From the NCBI RefSeq assembly GCF_001931485.1, contig NZ_MSDV01000040.1, positions 33,190 to 97,189 on the forward strand: a stretch of DNA of 64,000 nt, in the 5' to 3' direction. Each line of letters starts with the position of its first letter. The first letter of the stretch is position 1. The stretch comes from Burkholderia sp. SRS-W-2-2016 (GTDB lineage: Bacteria > Pseudomonadota > Gammaproteobacteria > Burkholderiales > Burkholderiaceae). The position numbers and the translations under genes were made by a program. Below the pieces are notes generated by a model. The model saw only the letters and a program-made list of their open reading frames with translations, searched no databases and was not told the origin of the DNA. Positions 43,524 to 52,066 of this stretch are shown here, in pieces.

Positions 43524-44990
43524 GTGCGTGAATCACCTCATCTAACCAGTGTGGCCGCGGTGGCGTCCGCGGGATCGCATCTGTCGCTCGCGGTGCCGCA
43601 GGAGCGCCGGGTCGAACGTCTGCTGCTGTACGTCGCGCGCACGCCCGACGAAACCCTGCTCGCGCATCTGAAAAGCCGCGGCTGGCAGGTCGCGGCCGCG
43701 CGCTCCGCGCACGAGCTCGGGCGGCTCGTGAAGCCCGATCAGGCGTGCGCGGGCATCGTCGATCTGGCGAGTTTCGCGCCGCGCGAGATCGGCGGACTCG
43801 AACTGAGCCTGCGCCAACAGCAGGTCGGCTGGATCGCGCTGGCGAGCAACGAGCGGCTGAACGATCCGCTGGTGCGCCGGCTGGTGCGCCACTTCTGCTT
43901 CGACTTCGTGAAGCTGCCGGCCGCGCACGCGACGATCGATTACCTCGCCGGCCACGCGTTCGGCATGGTCACGCTGTGCGACCCGGAACTGCCGCCGCCC
44001 GCGAGCGAAGCGGGCGACGAAGAAATGGTCGGCACCTGCGAGGCGATGCAGCAGCTGTTTCGCACGATCCGCAAGGTCGCCAACACCGACGCGAGCGTGT
44101 TCATCTCCGGCGAGTCGGGCACCGGCAAGGAGCTCACCGCGCTGGCGATTCACGAACGCTCGCCGCGCCGCAAGGCGCCGTTCATGGCGATCAACTGCGG
44201 CGCGATTCCGCATCACCTTCTGCAATCCGAACTGTTCGGCTACGAGCGCGGCGCGTTCACCGGCGCGAACCAGCGCAAGATCGGCCGGGTCGAAGCGGCC
44301 GACGGCGGCACGCTGTTTCTCGACGAAATCGGCGATCTGCCGCTGGAGAGCCAGGCGAGCCTGCTGCGCTTTTTGCAGGAGGGCAAGATCGAGCGGCTCG
44401 GCGGGCGCGAATCGATCCCGGTCGACGTGCGGATCATCTCGGCGACCCACGTCGATCTCGAAGGCGCGATGCGCGACGGCCAGTTCCGCGCGGACCTGTT
44501 TCACCGGCTGTGCGTGCTGCGCGTCGACGAACCGCCGCTGCGCACACGCGGCAAGGACATCGAAATCCTCGCGTACCACATCCTGCACAAGTTCAAGACC
44601 GACAACGCGCGCAAGATTCGCGGCTTCACGCCGTCGGCGATCGAGGCGCTTTACAACTACGGCTGGCCCGGCAACGTGCGCGAACTGATCAACCGGGTGC
44701 GCCGCGCGATCGTGATGGCCGAGAACAAGATGATCTCCGCGGCGGACCTCGACCTCGCGGGCTACACCGAGCAGCAGAGCATCACGCTCACGCAGGCGCG
44801 CGAGGCGGCCGAGAAGCGCGCGATCGAGGCGGCGCTGCTGCGGCACCGGCACCGGCTGACCGAGGCGGCCGCGGACCTGAATATTTCGCGCGTCACGCTG
44901 TACCGGCTGATGGGCGTGCATGGACTGCGCGAACTCGCTGGCGTGGACGAGAAAGGGCCATTCGGCGCGGACGAGCCGGCGCAGCGGTGA
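43524..44990 (+). CDS. Sigma-54-dependent activator with VpsR-like N-domain (copy B)
   Basis: A 488-aa paralogue of the activator at 35071, about 25 residues longer at the N-terminus. VpsR-like domain about 30-150 (LLYVARTPDETLLAHLKSRGW, GIVDLASF), Walker A GESGTGKE 196-203, GAFTGA 243-248, Walker B GGTLFLDE 261-268, and a C-terminal Fis-type helix-turn-helix (LTEAAADLNISRVTLYRLM). It starts at a GTG (43524) with GAGGT 6 bases upstream, 25 bases after the barrel gene, so it is the last gene of the operon it probably activates, giving positive feedback. Confidence 0.92.
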   Translation: MRESPHLTSVAAVASAGSHLSLAVPQERRVERLLLYVARTPDETLLAHLKSRGWQVAAARSAHELGRLVKPDQACAGIVDLASFAPREIGGLELSLRQQQVGWIALASNERLNDPLVRRLVRHFCFDFVKLPAAHATIDYLAGHAFGMVTLCDPELPPPASEAGDEEMVGTCEAMQQLFRTIRKVANTDASVFISGESGTGKELTALAIHERSPRRKAPFMAINCGAIPHHLLQSELFGYERGAFTGANQRKIGRVEAADGGTLFLDEIGDLPLESQASLLRFLQEGKIERLGGRESIPVDVRIISATHVDLEGAMRDGQFRADLFHRLCVLRVDEPPLRTRGKDIEILAYHILHKFKTDNARKIRGFTPSAIEALYNYGWPGNVRELINRVRRAIVMAENKMISAADLDLAGYTEQQSITLTQAREAAEKRAIEAALLRHRHRLTEAAADLNISRVTLYRLMGVHGLRELAGVDEKGPFGADEPAQR

Positions 44991-45066
44991 GCGGCACGCA
45001 CCGCGCGCGCCGGCGCGCGCGGGCGCGTCGGGTAGAATCGTTCGATTACCCTCCTCTCTCCACTCG

Positions 45067-45567
45067 ATGACGACGCTCACCCTGATCGTCGCTCGCGCCA
45101 GCAACGGCGTGATCGGCCGCGACAACCAGTTGCCCTGGCGACTGCCCGAAGACCTGAAGTTCTTCAAGCGCACCACGATGGGCGCGCCCATCATCATGGG
45201 CCGCAAGACGCACGAATCGATCGGCCGGCCGCTGCCGGGGCGCCGCAACATCGTCGTCACGCGCGACGGGGCACGCCGCTTTCAGGGCTGCGACACCGCG
45301 ACCAATCTCGACGACGCGCTGCGTCTGGCCGGCCAGGATCAGGCGCCGCAGGCGTTTCTGATCGGCGGCGCGCAGTTGTATCAGGAGGGCCTGCTGCACG
45401 CGGACAAGCTGATCGTCACCGAGATCGCGGCCGACTTCGACGGCGACGCGACCTTTCCGGCGATCGATCGCGACGTCTGGGAAGAAGTCGCGCGCGAAGC
45501 GCATCACTCGAACGCGCCGAACGACTTCGACTACGCGTTCGTTACCTATCAGCGCAAGGACGGTTGA
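45067..45567 (+). CDS. folA: Dihydrofolate reductase
   Basis: Reduces dihydrofolate, which ThyA produces, to tetrahydrofolate. The 166-aa protein shows GVIGRDNQLPWRLPEDLKFF with the substrate-binding Asp, MGRKTHESIGRPLPGRRN, and FLIGGAQLYQEGL. The start at 45067 gives the canonical N-terminus. A TAGAAT at 45033-45038 is a possible -10, so folA probably has its own promoter after the activator gene. Confidence 0.96.
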   Translation: MTTLTLIVARASNGVIGRDNQLPWRLPEDLKFFKRTTMGAPIIMGRKTHESIGRPLPGRRNIVVTRDGARRFQGCDTATNLDDALRLAGQDQAPQAFLIGGAQLYQEGLLHADKLIVTEIAADFDGDATFPAIDRDVWEEVAREAHHSNAPNDFDYAFVTYQRKDG

Positions 45568-45620
45568 ACAAAGCGCCTGGGGCTCAGCGCTTAGGCCCGG
45601 GCCCGCGCCACGCACCCAAT

Positions 45621-45656
45621 AAAAAACGCCACGCAAATGCGTGGCGTTTTTCTTTT
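45621..45656. terminator. Bidirectional terminator between folA and pmbA
   Basis: ACGCCACGC (45626-45634) pairs with GCGTGGCGT (45639-45647), with A6 before and TTTTTCTTTT after. The two genes converge here. Confidence 0.92.
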
Positions 45657-45677
45657 ACCGCACCGCTAACGCGGCGC

Positions 45678-47048
45678 TCACTGCCCGGCGATCGTCATCC
45701 GTTCGATCAGCACCGAGCCGGTCTGCTTGGTGCCGCGCGTGATCGTGTCCGCGCCGATCGCGACGATATGGCGGAACATCTCCTGCAGCGTGCTCGCGAC
45801 CGTGATCTCCTCGACCGGATACTGGATCTTGCCGTTCTCGACCCAGAAGCCCGACGCGCCGCGCGAGTAGTCGCCGGTCACGTAGTTCACGCCTTGGCCC
45901 ATCAGTTCGGTCAGCAGCAGACCGGTGCCGAGCTTTTTCAGCATCGCCTCGAAGTCGTCTTCCGGGCGCGTGTTCGAGCTCAGCAGCGACAGGTTGTGCG
46001 AGCCGCCCGCGTTGCCGGTGGTCTGCATGCCGAGCTTGCGCGCCGAGTAGGTCGACAGGAAATAGCCTTCGACCACGCCGTCTTTCACGACCGAGCGCTG
46101 GCGGGTGCGCACGCCCTCTTCGTCGAACGGCGCGCTGCCCATTGCGCGCGCGACGTGCGGATCCTCGACCACTTGCACGTGCGGCGCGAACACCGGCTTG
46201 CCGAGGCTGTCGACGAGGAACGAGGTCTTGCGATACAGCGCGCCGCCGCTGGTCGCCTGCACGAATGCGCCGAGCAGCCCCGCCGCGAGCGGCGCTTCGA
46301 ACAGCACCGGCACCTTGCGGGTGTCGAGCCCGCGCGCGCCGATGCGGGCGAGCGCGCGCTGCGCGGCATAGCGGCCGACCGCTTCCGGATCGGCGAGCTG
46401 GTCGGCGCTGCGGGTCGACGTGTACCAGTCGTCGCGCTGCATGTTGCGCCCGCTACCAGCGATCGGCGCGCACGCGATGTAATGGCGCGAGTACGGATAG
46501 CCGGACAGAAAACCGCGCGAGGTAGCCAGCACGAACTGCGAGTGCTGCGCCGACACGCTCGCGCCTTCCGAATTCTTGATCTGCGGATCGGTCGCGAACG
46601 CGGCGTCTTCGGCGCGGCGGGCGATTTCGACCGCTTCATCGGCCGACAGATTCCACGGGTGATACAGATCGAGATCGCGCGGCGCGGTTTCGAGCAGCTC
46701 GGCTTCGGCGAGGCCCGCGCAATCGTCTTCGGCGGTAAAGCGCGCGATGTTGTACGCGGCCGCCACCGTGTCCTTGAGCGCCTGCGACGAGAAATCCGAG
46801 GTGCTCGCATTGCCGCGCTTGTTGCCGATGAACACCGTCACGCCGACCATCTTGTCGCGGTTGTGCTCGATCGTCTCGACCTCGCCGCGGCGCACCGAGA
46901 CGGACAGGCCGTCGCCTTCGGAGATTTCGGTCGCGGCGTCGGTGCCGCCGAGCGCCTTCGCGTGACGGAGGATGTCCGAGGCGATTTCCTTCAGTTCATC
47001 CTGGGTATGCGGAAAAAAGCGCTGCTTGACGTCCATGTCTGCTGCCAT
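45678..47048 (-). CDS. pmbA: Metalloprotease PmbA (TldE family)
   Basis: Partner of TldD in a heterodimeric metalloprotease that acts on modified peptides (microcin B17, CcdA). The 456-aa protein has SVRRGEVETIEHNRDKMVGV near the N-terminus and the C-terminal block YVTGDYSRGASGFWVENG. TldD carries the metal site; PmbA, as here, lacks HExxxH. The start at 47048 (MAADMDVKQRFF) is preferred over an upstream extension that is Arg/Pro-rich. Divergent from darP as in E. coli. Confidence 0.94.
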   Translation of the reverse strand: MAADMDVKQRFFPHTQDELKEIASDILRHAKALGGTDAATEISEGDGLSVSVRRGEVETIEHNRDKMVGVTVFIGNKRGNASTSDFSSQALKDTVAAAYNIARFTAEDDCAGLAEAELLETAPRDLDLYHPWNLSADEAVEIARRAEDAAFATDPQIKNSEGASVSAQHSQFVLATSRGFLSGYPYSRHYIACAPIAGSGRNMQRDDWYTSTRSADQLADPEAVGRYAAQRALARIGARGLDTRKVPVLFEAPLAAGLLGAFVQATSGGALYRKTSFLVDSLGKPVFAPHVQVVEDPHVARAMGSAPFDEEGVRTRQRSVVKDGVVEGYFLSTYSARKLGMQTTGNAGGSHNLSLLSSNTRPEDDFEAMLKKLGTGLLLTELMGQGVNYVTGDYSRGASGFWVENGKIQYPVEEITVASTLQEMFRHIVAIGADTITRGTKQTGSVLIERMTIAGQ

Positions 47049-47246
47049 TGTGATTGCCGTCCTGTTGGGGCCGCGCGGCCCGGAGTGTGCGCACCGTGTG
47101 CGGCGCAGGCGCGCGGGTGCGGGATAAATGCATCCCGCGATCATAGCAAGCTACGCGGCGCCGTACCTGTGATTCGCGGGGCAATCAGCTCGCGTCCCGC
47201 CCCGCCGGCTGGCGGCCAGACATGCGCGGCACGCTACAATATCGCC

Positions 47247-47864
47247 ATGACACGCAAAACCCGCATTCAACCGATCGAATCCGTCATCACGGAAGTCGAC
47301 GAAAACGGCTACGACCGCCCGAGCAAGTCCCAGATGAAGCGCGACATGGCCGCGCTGCAGGATCTGGGCGCGGAGCTGGTCGCGCTGCCGAAAGACGCGC
47401 TCAAGCGCATGCCGATGACCGAAAAGCTCGATGAAGCCGTGCGCGAAGCACGCCGCATCACCGATCACGAAGGCAAGCGCCGCCAGATCCAGTACGTGGG
47501 CCGCGTGATGCGCTCGCTGCTGGACACGGAAGTCGCCGCGCTGCGCACCGCGCTCGACACCTACAAGGGCGTCAACAAGAGCGAAACCGCGAAGCTGCAC
47601 TGGATCGAGCGCACCCGCGAAAAGCTGCTCGCCGACGACGCCGCGCTGACCGACTTCATCCGCAAGTACCCTGCCGCCGATCCGCAGCAGGGCCGCACGC
47701 TGATCCGCAACGCGCGCAAGGAAGCCGAGCAGAGCAAGCCGCCGCGCTACTTCCGCGAGCTGTTCCAGTGGATCAAGAACGCGGCCGGCGCGGACGAAGA
47801 AGCCGACGACGCGCAAGACGCCGATCTCACTGCAGACCACGACGATGACGACCGCGACGCCTGA
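47247..47864 (+). CDS. darP: Ribosome-associated protein DarP (YjgA)
   Basis: A 205-aa DUF615 protein that binds the 50S subunit and helps its assembly. It is strongly charged and helical, with RPSKSQMKRDMAALQDLG, KRMPMTEKLDEAVREARR and QYVGRVMR, and an acidic Asp-rich C-terminus. The start at 47247 is taken from the family N-terminus; the much longer upstream opening lies opposite pmbA. Overlaps mogA by 20 nt. Confidence 0.93.
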   Translation: MTRKTRIQPIESVITEVDENGYDRPSKSQMKRDMAALQDLGAELVALPKDALKRMPMTEKLDEAVREARRITDHEGKRRQIQYVGRVMRSLLDTEVAALRTALDTYKGVNKSETAKLHWIERTREKLLADDAALTDFIRKYPAADPQQGRTLIRNARKEAEQSKPPRYFRELFQWIKNAAGADEEADDAQDADLTADHDDDDRDA

Positions 47865-48495
47865 GCGGCGCCAGCCGCGCAACCACCCCGACGAAATCGT
47901 GATCGGCCTCGTGTCGATCAGCGACCGCGCATCGACCGGCGTCTACGAGGACAAGGGCATTCCGGCGCTGCAGGAATGGCTCGGCGCGGCGCTCACGTCG
48001 CCGTGGCAGGTGGTCACCCGCCTGATCGCCGACGACGCGCCGACCATCTCGGCGACGCTGACCGAGCTGGTCGATGAAGTGGGCTGCGATCTGGTGTTGA
48101 CCACCGGCGGCACCGGCCCGTCGCGCCGCGACGTGACGCCCGAGGCGACGCTCGCCGTCGCCACTAAAGAGATGCCGGGTTTCGGCGAGCAGATGCGGCA
48201 GATCAGCCTGAATTTCGTGCCGACCGCGATCCTGTCGCGTCAGGTCGCGGTGATCCGCGAAACCGCCGATCACGCGGCGCTGATCATCAACCTGCCGGGT
48301 CAGCCGAAGTCGATCAGGGAAACGCTCGAAGGTCTGCGCGACGCGGACGCGGGCAATGCGGTGAAGGTGCCGGGGATTTTCGCGGCGGTGCCCTATTGCA
48401 TCGACCTGATCGGCGGGCCGTATGTGGAGACCAACGCCGACGTGGTGAAGGCGTTCCGGCCGAAGAACGCGGTGCGCGCTCCGCGGCAGGCTTAG
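47845..48495 (+). CDS. mogA: Molybdopterin adenylyltransferase MogA
   Basis: Adenylates molybdopterin before MoeA inserts molybdate. The 216-aa protein has the MoeA/MogA fold blocks VSISDRASTGVYEDKGIPAL, LTTGGTGPSRRDVTPEAT and IINLPGQPKSIRETL. The 20-nt overlap with darP gives translational coupling. Separated from moaA-mobA-moeA by about 40 kb. Confidence 0.94.
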   Translation: MTTATPERRQPRNHPDEIVIGLVSISDRASTGVYEDKGIPALQEWLGAALTSPWQVVTRLIADDAPTISATLTELVDEVGCDLVLTTGGTGPSRRDVTPEATLAVATKEMPGFGEQMRQISLNFVPTAILSRQVAVIRETADHAALIINLPGQPKSIRETLEGLRDADAGNAVKVPGIFAAVPYCIDLIGGPYVETNADVVKAFRPKNAVRAPRQA

Positions 48496-48516
48496 TCAGG
48501 GCTGGGGATTTGCGCT

Positions 48517-49134
48517 TTATTTAGCGCTCGCGTCCGCTTCCGCCGCCGGTGCCGACGGCACGAGGAAATGCTCGCGGTAGTACTTCAGTTCGTCGATCGA
48601 CTCGTGGATATCGGCCAGCGCGGTGTGCATCGCGCGCTTCTGGAAACCCTTGTAGATCGCCGGCTGCCAGCGGCGGCACAGTTCCTTCAACGTGCTGACG
48701 TCGAGGTTGCGGTAGTGGAAAAACTTTTCCAGCTCCGGCATCCAGCGCGCCATGAAGCGGCGGTCCTGGCAGATCGAGTTGCCGCACATCGGCGACTTGC
48801 CGGGCGGCACGTAAGCACCGAGAAACTCGCGAATCTGCTCGACCGCGTCGGCCTCGCTGACCGTCGACGCCTTCACGCGATCGATCAGCCCCGAACGGCC
48901 ATGGGTGTTCTGGTTCCACTCGTCCATCTTCGCGAGCGTTTCGTCGCTCTGATGAATCGCCAGCACCGGACCTTCGACCATCCGGTCGAGCGTCGAATTG
49001 GTCACCACCACCGCGATTTCGATGATGCGGTCGGTGTCGGGCTCGAGCCCGGTCATTTCCATGTCCAGCCAGATCAGATTCATGTCGCTGCGCACGAGCG
49101 GCAGCGGGTCGGTGGAAGCGAGGATGTCAGTCAT
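48517..49134 (-). CDS. orn: Oligoribonuclease
   Basis: 3'-5' exonuclease that removes di- to pentaribonucleotides, including pGpG from cyclic-di-GMP breakdown. The 205-aa protein is a DEDDh enzyme: WLDMEMTGLEPDTDRIIEIA (D and E), MCGNSICQDRRFMARWMPEL (D) and HTALADIHESIDELKYYREH (H and D). I use 49134, which matches the longer Burkholderia form; the ATG at 49083 (MNLIWLDME) would give 188 aa and also fits the family. Confidence 0.95.
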   Translation of the reverse strand: MTDILASTDPLPLVRSDMNLIWLDMEMTGLEPDTDRIIEIAVVVTNSTLDRMVEGPVLAIHQSDETLAKMDEWNQNTHGRSGLIDRVKASTVSEADAVEQIREFLGAYVPPGKSPMCGNSICQDRRFMARWMPELEKFFHYRNLDVSTLKELCRRWQPAIYKGFQKRAMHTALADIHESIDELKYYREHFLVPSAPAAEADASAK

Positions 49135-49324
49135 GAAGGCAACCCTGAGGGCCGCGTGGCGGGCTTCGCACAGAAGCCGCGCGCCGCGGCGCGTGTTCGT
49201 TTGAAATGGCTTCGCGCGGCTGGCGGCGGCCCGGCGACGGCGCTGCACTGCGCCGAAGCATCGCCCGATGACCGCCCGTATCGCCGCTAAACCGTAGCGC
49301 CCCGCCGCGAGGCGGGAAGAAACA

Positions 49325-49330
49325 TATAAT
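49325..49330 (+). promoter_or_regulatory. -10 element before the M48 protease gene
   Basis: A perfect TATAAT at 49325-49330, 29 bases before the ATG at 49359. No good -35 is seen 17 bases upstream, where the sequence is GC-rich and forms a small hairpin (CCCGCC/GGCGGG). Confidence 0.5.
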
Positions 49331-49358
49331 TCTCGCATAGATACCACGGAATCCCCGG

Positions 49359-50618
49359 ATGCCTACCCTGTACTTCACCACTCTGTTCGTCATCGCGGTC
49401 GTCGCGATGGTCGGCACCAAACTCTGGCTCGCGTCGCGGCAGATCCGCTTCGTCGCGGGCCATCGCGAGCAGGTGCCCAGCCAGTTCGCGACCACGATCG
49501 CCCTGTCGGCGCACCAGCGCGCAGCCGACTACACGGTCGAGCGCACCCGGCTCGCGATGATCGAAATCGTCGTCGGCGCGGCCGTGCTGATCTGGCTCAC
49601 GCTGCTCGGCGGCGTGCAGATGCTCGATCTGGCGATCTCCGACTGGCTCGGCCGCGGCTACCTCGGGCAGATCGCGCTGGTCGCGGCGGTGATCGCGATC
49701 ACCAGCGCGATCGACCTGCCGTTCGACTACTACCGGCAGTTCGTCGTCGAACAGCGTTTCGGCTTCAACCGGATGAGTAAAGGGCTGTTCTTCTTCGACC
49801 GTCTGAAAGGCACGCTGCTCGGCGCCGCGTTCGGCCTGCCGCTGCTGTTCGTGGTGCTGTGGCTGATGAGCCGCGCCGGCAACCTGTGGTGGCTGTGGGC
49901 GTGGGTCGTGTGGGTCGCGTTCCAGATGTTCGGCCTGCTGATTTTCCCGACCTTCATCGCACCGCTGTTCAACAAGTTCGAACCGCTGAAGGACGAGGCG
50001 CTGGTCAATCGCATCGAGGCGCTGATGAAGCGCTGCGGCTTTGCCGCGAAGGGCCTGTTCGTGATGGACGGCAGCCGCCGCTCCGCGCACGGCAACGCGT
50101 ATTTCACCGGCTTCGGCGCCAGCAAGCGCATCGTGTTTTTCGACACGCTGCTTGCGCGCCTGTCGGGCCGCGAGATCGAAGCGGTGCTCGCGCACGAGCT
50201 CGGCCACTTCAAGCGCCGTCACGTGATGAAACGGATGCTCGTCACTTTCGCGATCAGCCTCGTGATGCTCGCGCTGCTCGGCTGGCTGTCGCAATGCGTG
50301 TGGTTCTACGAAGGGCTCGGCGTGCGGCCGTCGCTGATCGGCGGCAATAGCGGGCTCGCGCTGGTGCTGTTCTTCCTCGCGCTGCCGGTGTTCATGTTCT
50401 TCGTCACGCCGCTCGGCAGCCTCAGCTCGCGCAAGCACGAGTTCGAAGCCGACGCGTTCGCGGCGACCCAGACCGACGCGCAGGATCTCGTCAACGCGCT
50501 GGTCAAGCTGTACGAGGACAACGCGTCGACGCTGACGCCCGATCCGCTCTACACCGCGTTCTACTACTCGCATCCGCCGGCATCGCAGCGGATCGACCGA
50601 CTGCTGCGTCACGCATGA
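49359..50618 (+). CDS. M48-family membrane metallopeptidase (Ste24-like)
   Basis: A 419-aa integral-membrane zinc protease, with the HELGH motif at residues 279-283 (LAHELGHFKRRHV) and the third ligand in KHEFEADAFA. Several membrane helices (near 1-20, 60-110, 145-190, 295-345). It resembles CAAX-type Ste24 proteases and the HtpX/BepA group; a role in membrane or outer-membrane protein quality control is likely. Its stop overlaps the rsgA ATG by 4 nt. Confidence 0.92.
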   Translation: MPTLYFTTLFVIAVVAMVGTKLWLASRQIRFVAGHREQVPSQFATTIALSAHQRAADYTVERTRLAMIEIVVGAAVLIWLTLLGGVQMLDLAISDWLGRGYLGQIALVAAVIAITSAIDLPFDYYRQFVVEQRFGFNRMSKGLFFFDRLKGTLLGAAFGLPLLFVVLWLMSRAGNLWWLWAWVVWVAFQMFGLLIFPTFIAPLFNKFEPLKDEALVNRIEALMKRCGFAAKGLFVMDGSRRSAHGNAYFTGFGASKRIVFFDTLLARLSGREIEAVLAHELGHFKRRHVMKRMLVTFAISLVMLALLGWLSQCVWFYEGLGVRPSLIGGNSGLALVLFFLALPVFMFFVTPLGSLSSRKHEFEADAFAATQTDAQDLVNALVKLYEDNASTLTPDPLYTAFYYSHPPASQRIDRLLRHA

Positions 50619-51622
50619 GCGCCCGCGCCCCGAAAAAAGCGCCGCGCGCGCAAGCCGGCGCGCACGGCACGCGTGTCGGCGGGCTGGTGGTGGCCGCGCA
50701 TGGCCGTCACTATCTGGTCGCGCCCGAGGATGGCGGCGCAATGCTGCAATGCTTCCCGCGCGGCAAGCGCAGCGAGGTCGCGGTCGGCGACCGGGTGATC
50801 TACGAGCCGACGTCAGCGGATCAGGGCGTGATCGTCGAGATCGGCGAGCGGCGCAATCTGCTGTATCGCTCGGATCAGTACAAGTCGAAGCTGTTCGCCG
50901 CGAATCTCGATCAACTGCTGATCGTGCTCGCGACCGAGCCGCATTTCAGCGAAGACCTGCTCGGCCGCGCGCTGGTCGCCGCCGAAGCGAACGAGCTGAA
51001 GCCGCTGATCGTGCTGAACAAGATCGACGTCACCGCCGCGCTCGACGGCGCGCGCCGCCGGCTCGAGCCGTATCGCGCGCTTGGCTATCCGGTGCTGGAA
51101 GTGTCAATCCGCATGCAGCCCGAGGAGGCGCGCGCGGTGCTGAGCGAGCATCTGCGCGATCATGCGACGCTGCTGCTCGGCCAGTCCGGGATGGGCAAGT
51201 CGACGCTGGTGAACCTGCTGATTCCGGACGCCGAAGTCGCGACGCGCGAGATTTCGACCGCGCTGAATAGCGGCCGCCATACCACGACGTTTACACGGCT
51301 TTATCCGCTGCCGGTGAACACGAACAGTGCGGGCGACGCGGATGGCTCGACCGGCGTGAATCATGTGATCGGCTCAGCCGGCGCACTGATCGATTCGCCG
51401 GGCTTCCAGGAATTCGGCCTGCACCATCTGACCGAAGGCCGGCTCGAACGCGCGTTTCCGGAATTCCGGCCGCTGCTGCCGAACTGCCGGTTCTACAACT
51501 GCCACCATCTGCACGAGCCCGGCTGCGCGATTCTCGAAGCGGTCGCCGATGGCCGGATCCGCCGCGAACGGCATGCGCTGTATGCGCAGCTCGTGCATGA
51601 GGCAAGTCAGATCGTCCGCTGA
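50615..51622 (+). CDS. rsgA: Ribosome small-subunit GTPase RsgA
   Basis: Circularly permuted GTPase for late 30S maturation, 335 aa. The permuted order is visible: OB-fold first, then LNKID (G4), then GQSGMGKST (G1), with DSPGFQEFGL (G3) after it. The C-terminal zinc finger is CRFYNCHHLHEPGC. It overlaps the M48 gene and precedes a DUF2007-like gene by 1 base. Confidence 0.95.
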   Translation: MSARAPKKAPRAQAGAHGTRVGGLVVAAHGRHYLVAPEDGGAMLQCFPRGKRSEVAVGDRVIYEPTSADQGVIVEIGERRNLLYRSDQYKSKLFAANLDQLLIVLATEPHFSEDLLGRALVAAEANELKPLIVLNKIDVTAALDGARRRLEPYRALGYPVLEVSIRMQPEEARAVLSEHLRDHATLLLGQSGMGKSTLVNLLIPDAEVATREISTALNSGRHTTTFTRLYPLPVNTNSAGDADGSTGVNHVIGSAGALIDSPGFQEFGLHHLTEGRLERAFPEFRPLLPNCRFYNCHHLHEPGCAILEAVADGRIRRERHALYAQLVHEASQIVR

Positions 51623-51623
51623 C

Positions 51624-51944
51624 ATGAAGCTGATGCGCGCGCCGAATCTGATCATCGGACAGCATTGGGTCAACGTGCTGCAGAGCGCGGGGATCGCGTG
51701 CGAATTGCACAACCGCTATCTGAACGGCGCGCTCGGCGAAATTCCGGCCGATCAGTGCGCGCCGGAACTGTGGCTCGTCGACGAACGCGACGCGGCGCTC
51801 GCGCGACGCCTGATCGAAGCGGCATCGCAAGGGCCGGCGCCGGACGCGCCAGGCTGGCGGTGCCGGCAATGCGGCGAGCTGCTCGAGGCGCAGTTCACCG
51901 TGTGCTGGCAATGCGGGACCGCGCGCGATCCGTTGCAGGAGTGA
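51624..51944 (+). CDS. DUF2007-like protein with a zinc ribbon
   Basis: A 106-aa protein with an N-terminal DUF2007-type domain (about 10-70, GIACELHNRYLNGALGEIPA, ELWLVDERD) and a C-terminal zinc ribbon with two CxxC pairs (WRCRQCGE and VCWQCGTARDP). It follows rsgA by one base, so it is cotranscribed. Function is not established. Confidence 0.85.
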   Translation: MKLMRAPNLIIGQHWVNVLQSAGIACELHNRYLNGALGEIPADQCAPELWLVDERDAALARRLIEAASQGPAPDAPGWRCRQCGELLEAQFTVCWQCGTARDPLQE

Positions 51945-52002
51945 GGTCGGTCCGTTGCGATCATGGTGACTGAAGGGTCGCGACGTTCTGGAGCGCAATT
52001 GA

Positions 52003-52034
52003 AAAAGCCGGGCATTGATTGCCCGGCTTTTTTG
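52003..52034. terminator. Intrinsic terminator between the DUF2007 gene and the CbiB-like gene
   Basis: GCCGGGCA (52008-52015) pairs with TGCCCGGC (52021-52028), with A5 before and T6 after. It can serve both converging transcripts. Confidence 0.9.
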
Positions 52035-52066
52035 TTTGCTGCTGCTGCGTTACGCGGTGAATTGCG

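Noticed and set aside
45564..47246. Long upstream extension of the darP frame
   Set aside because: It runs opposite pmbA, is Arg/Ala-rich, and the DarP family starts at the Met encoded at 47247.
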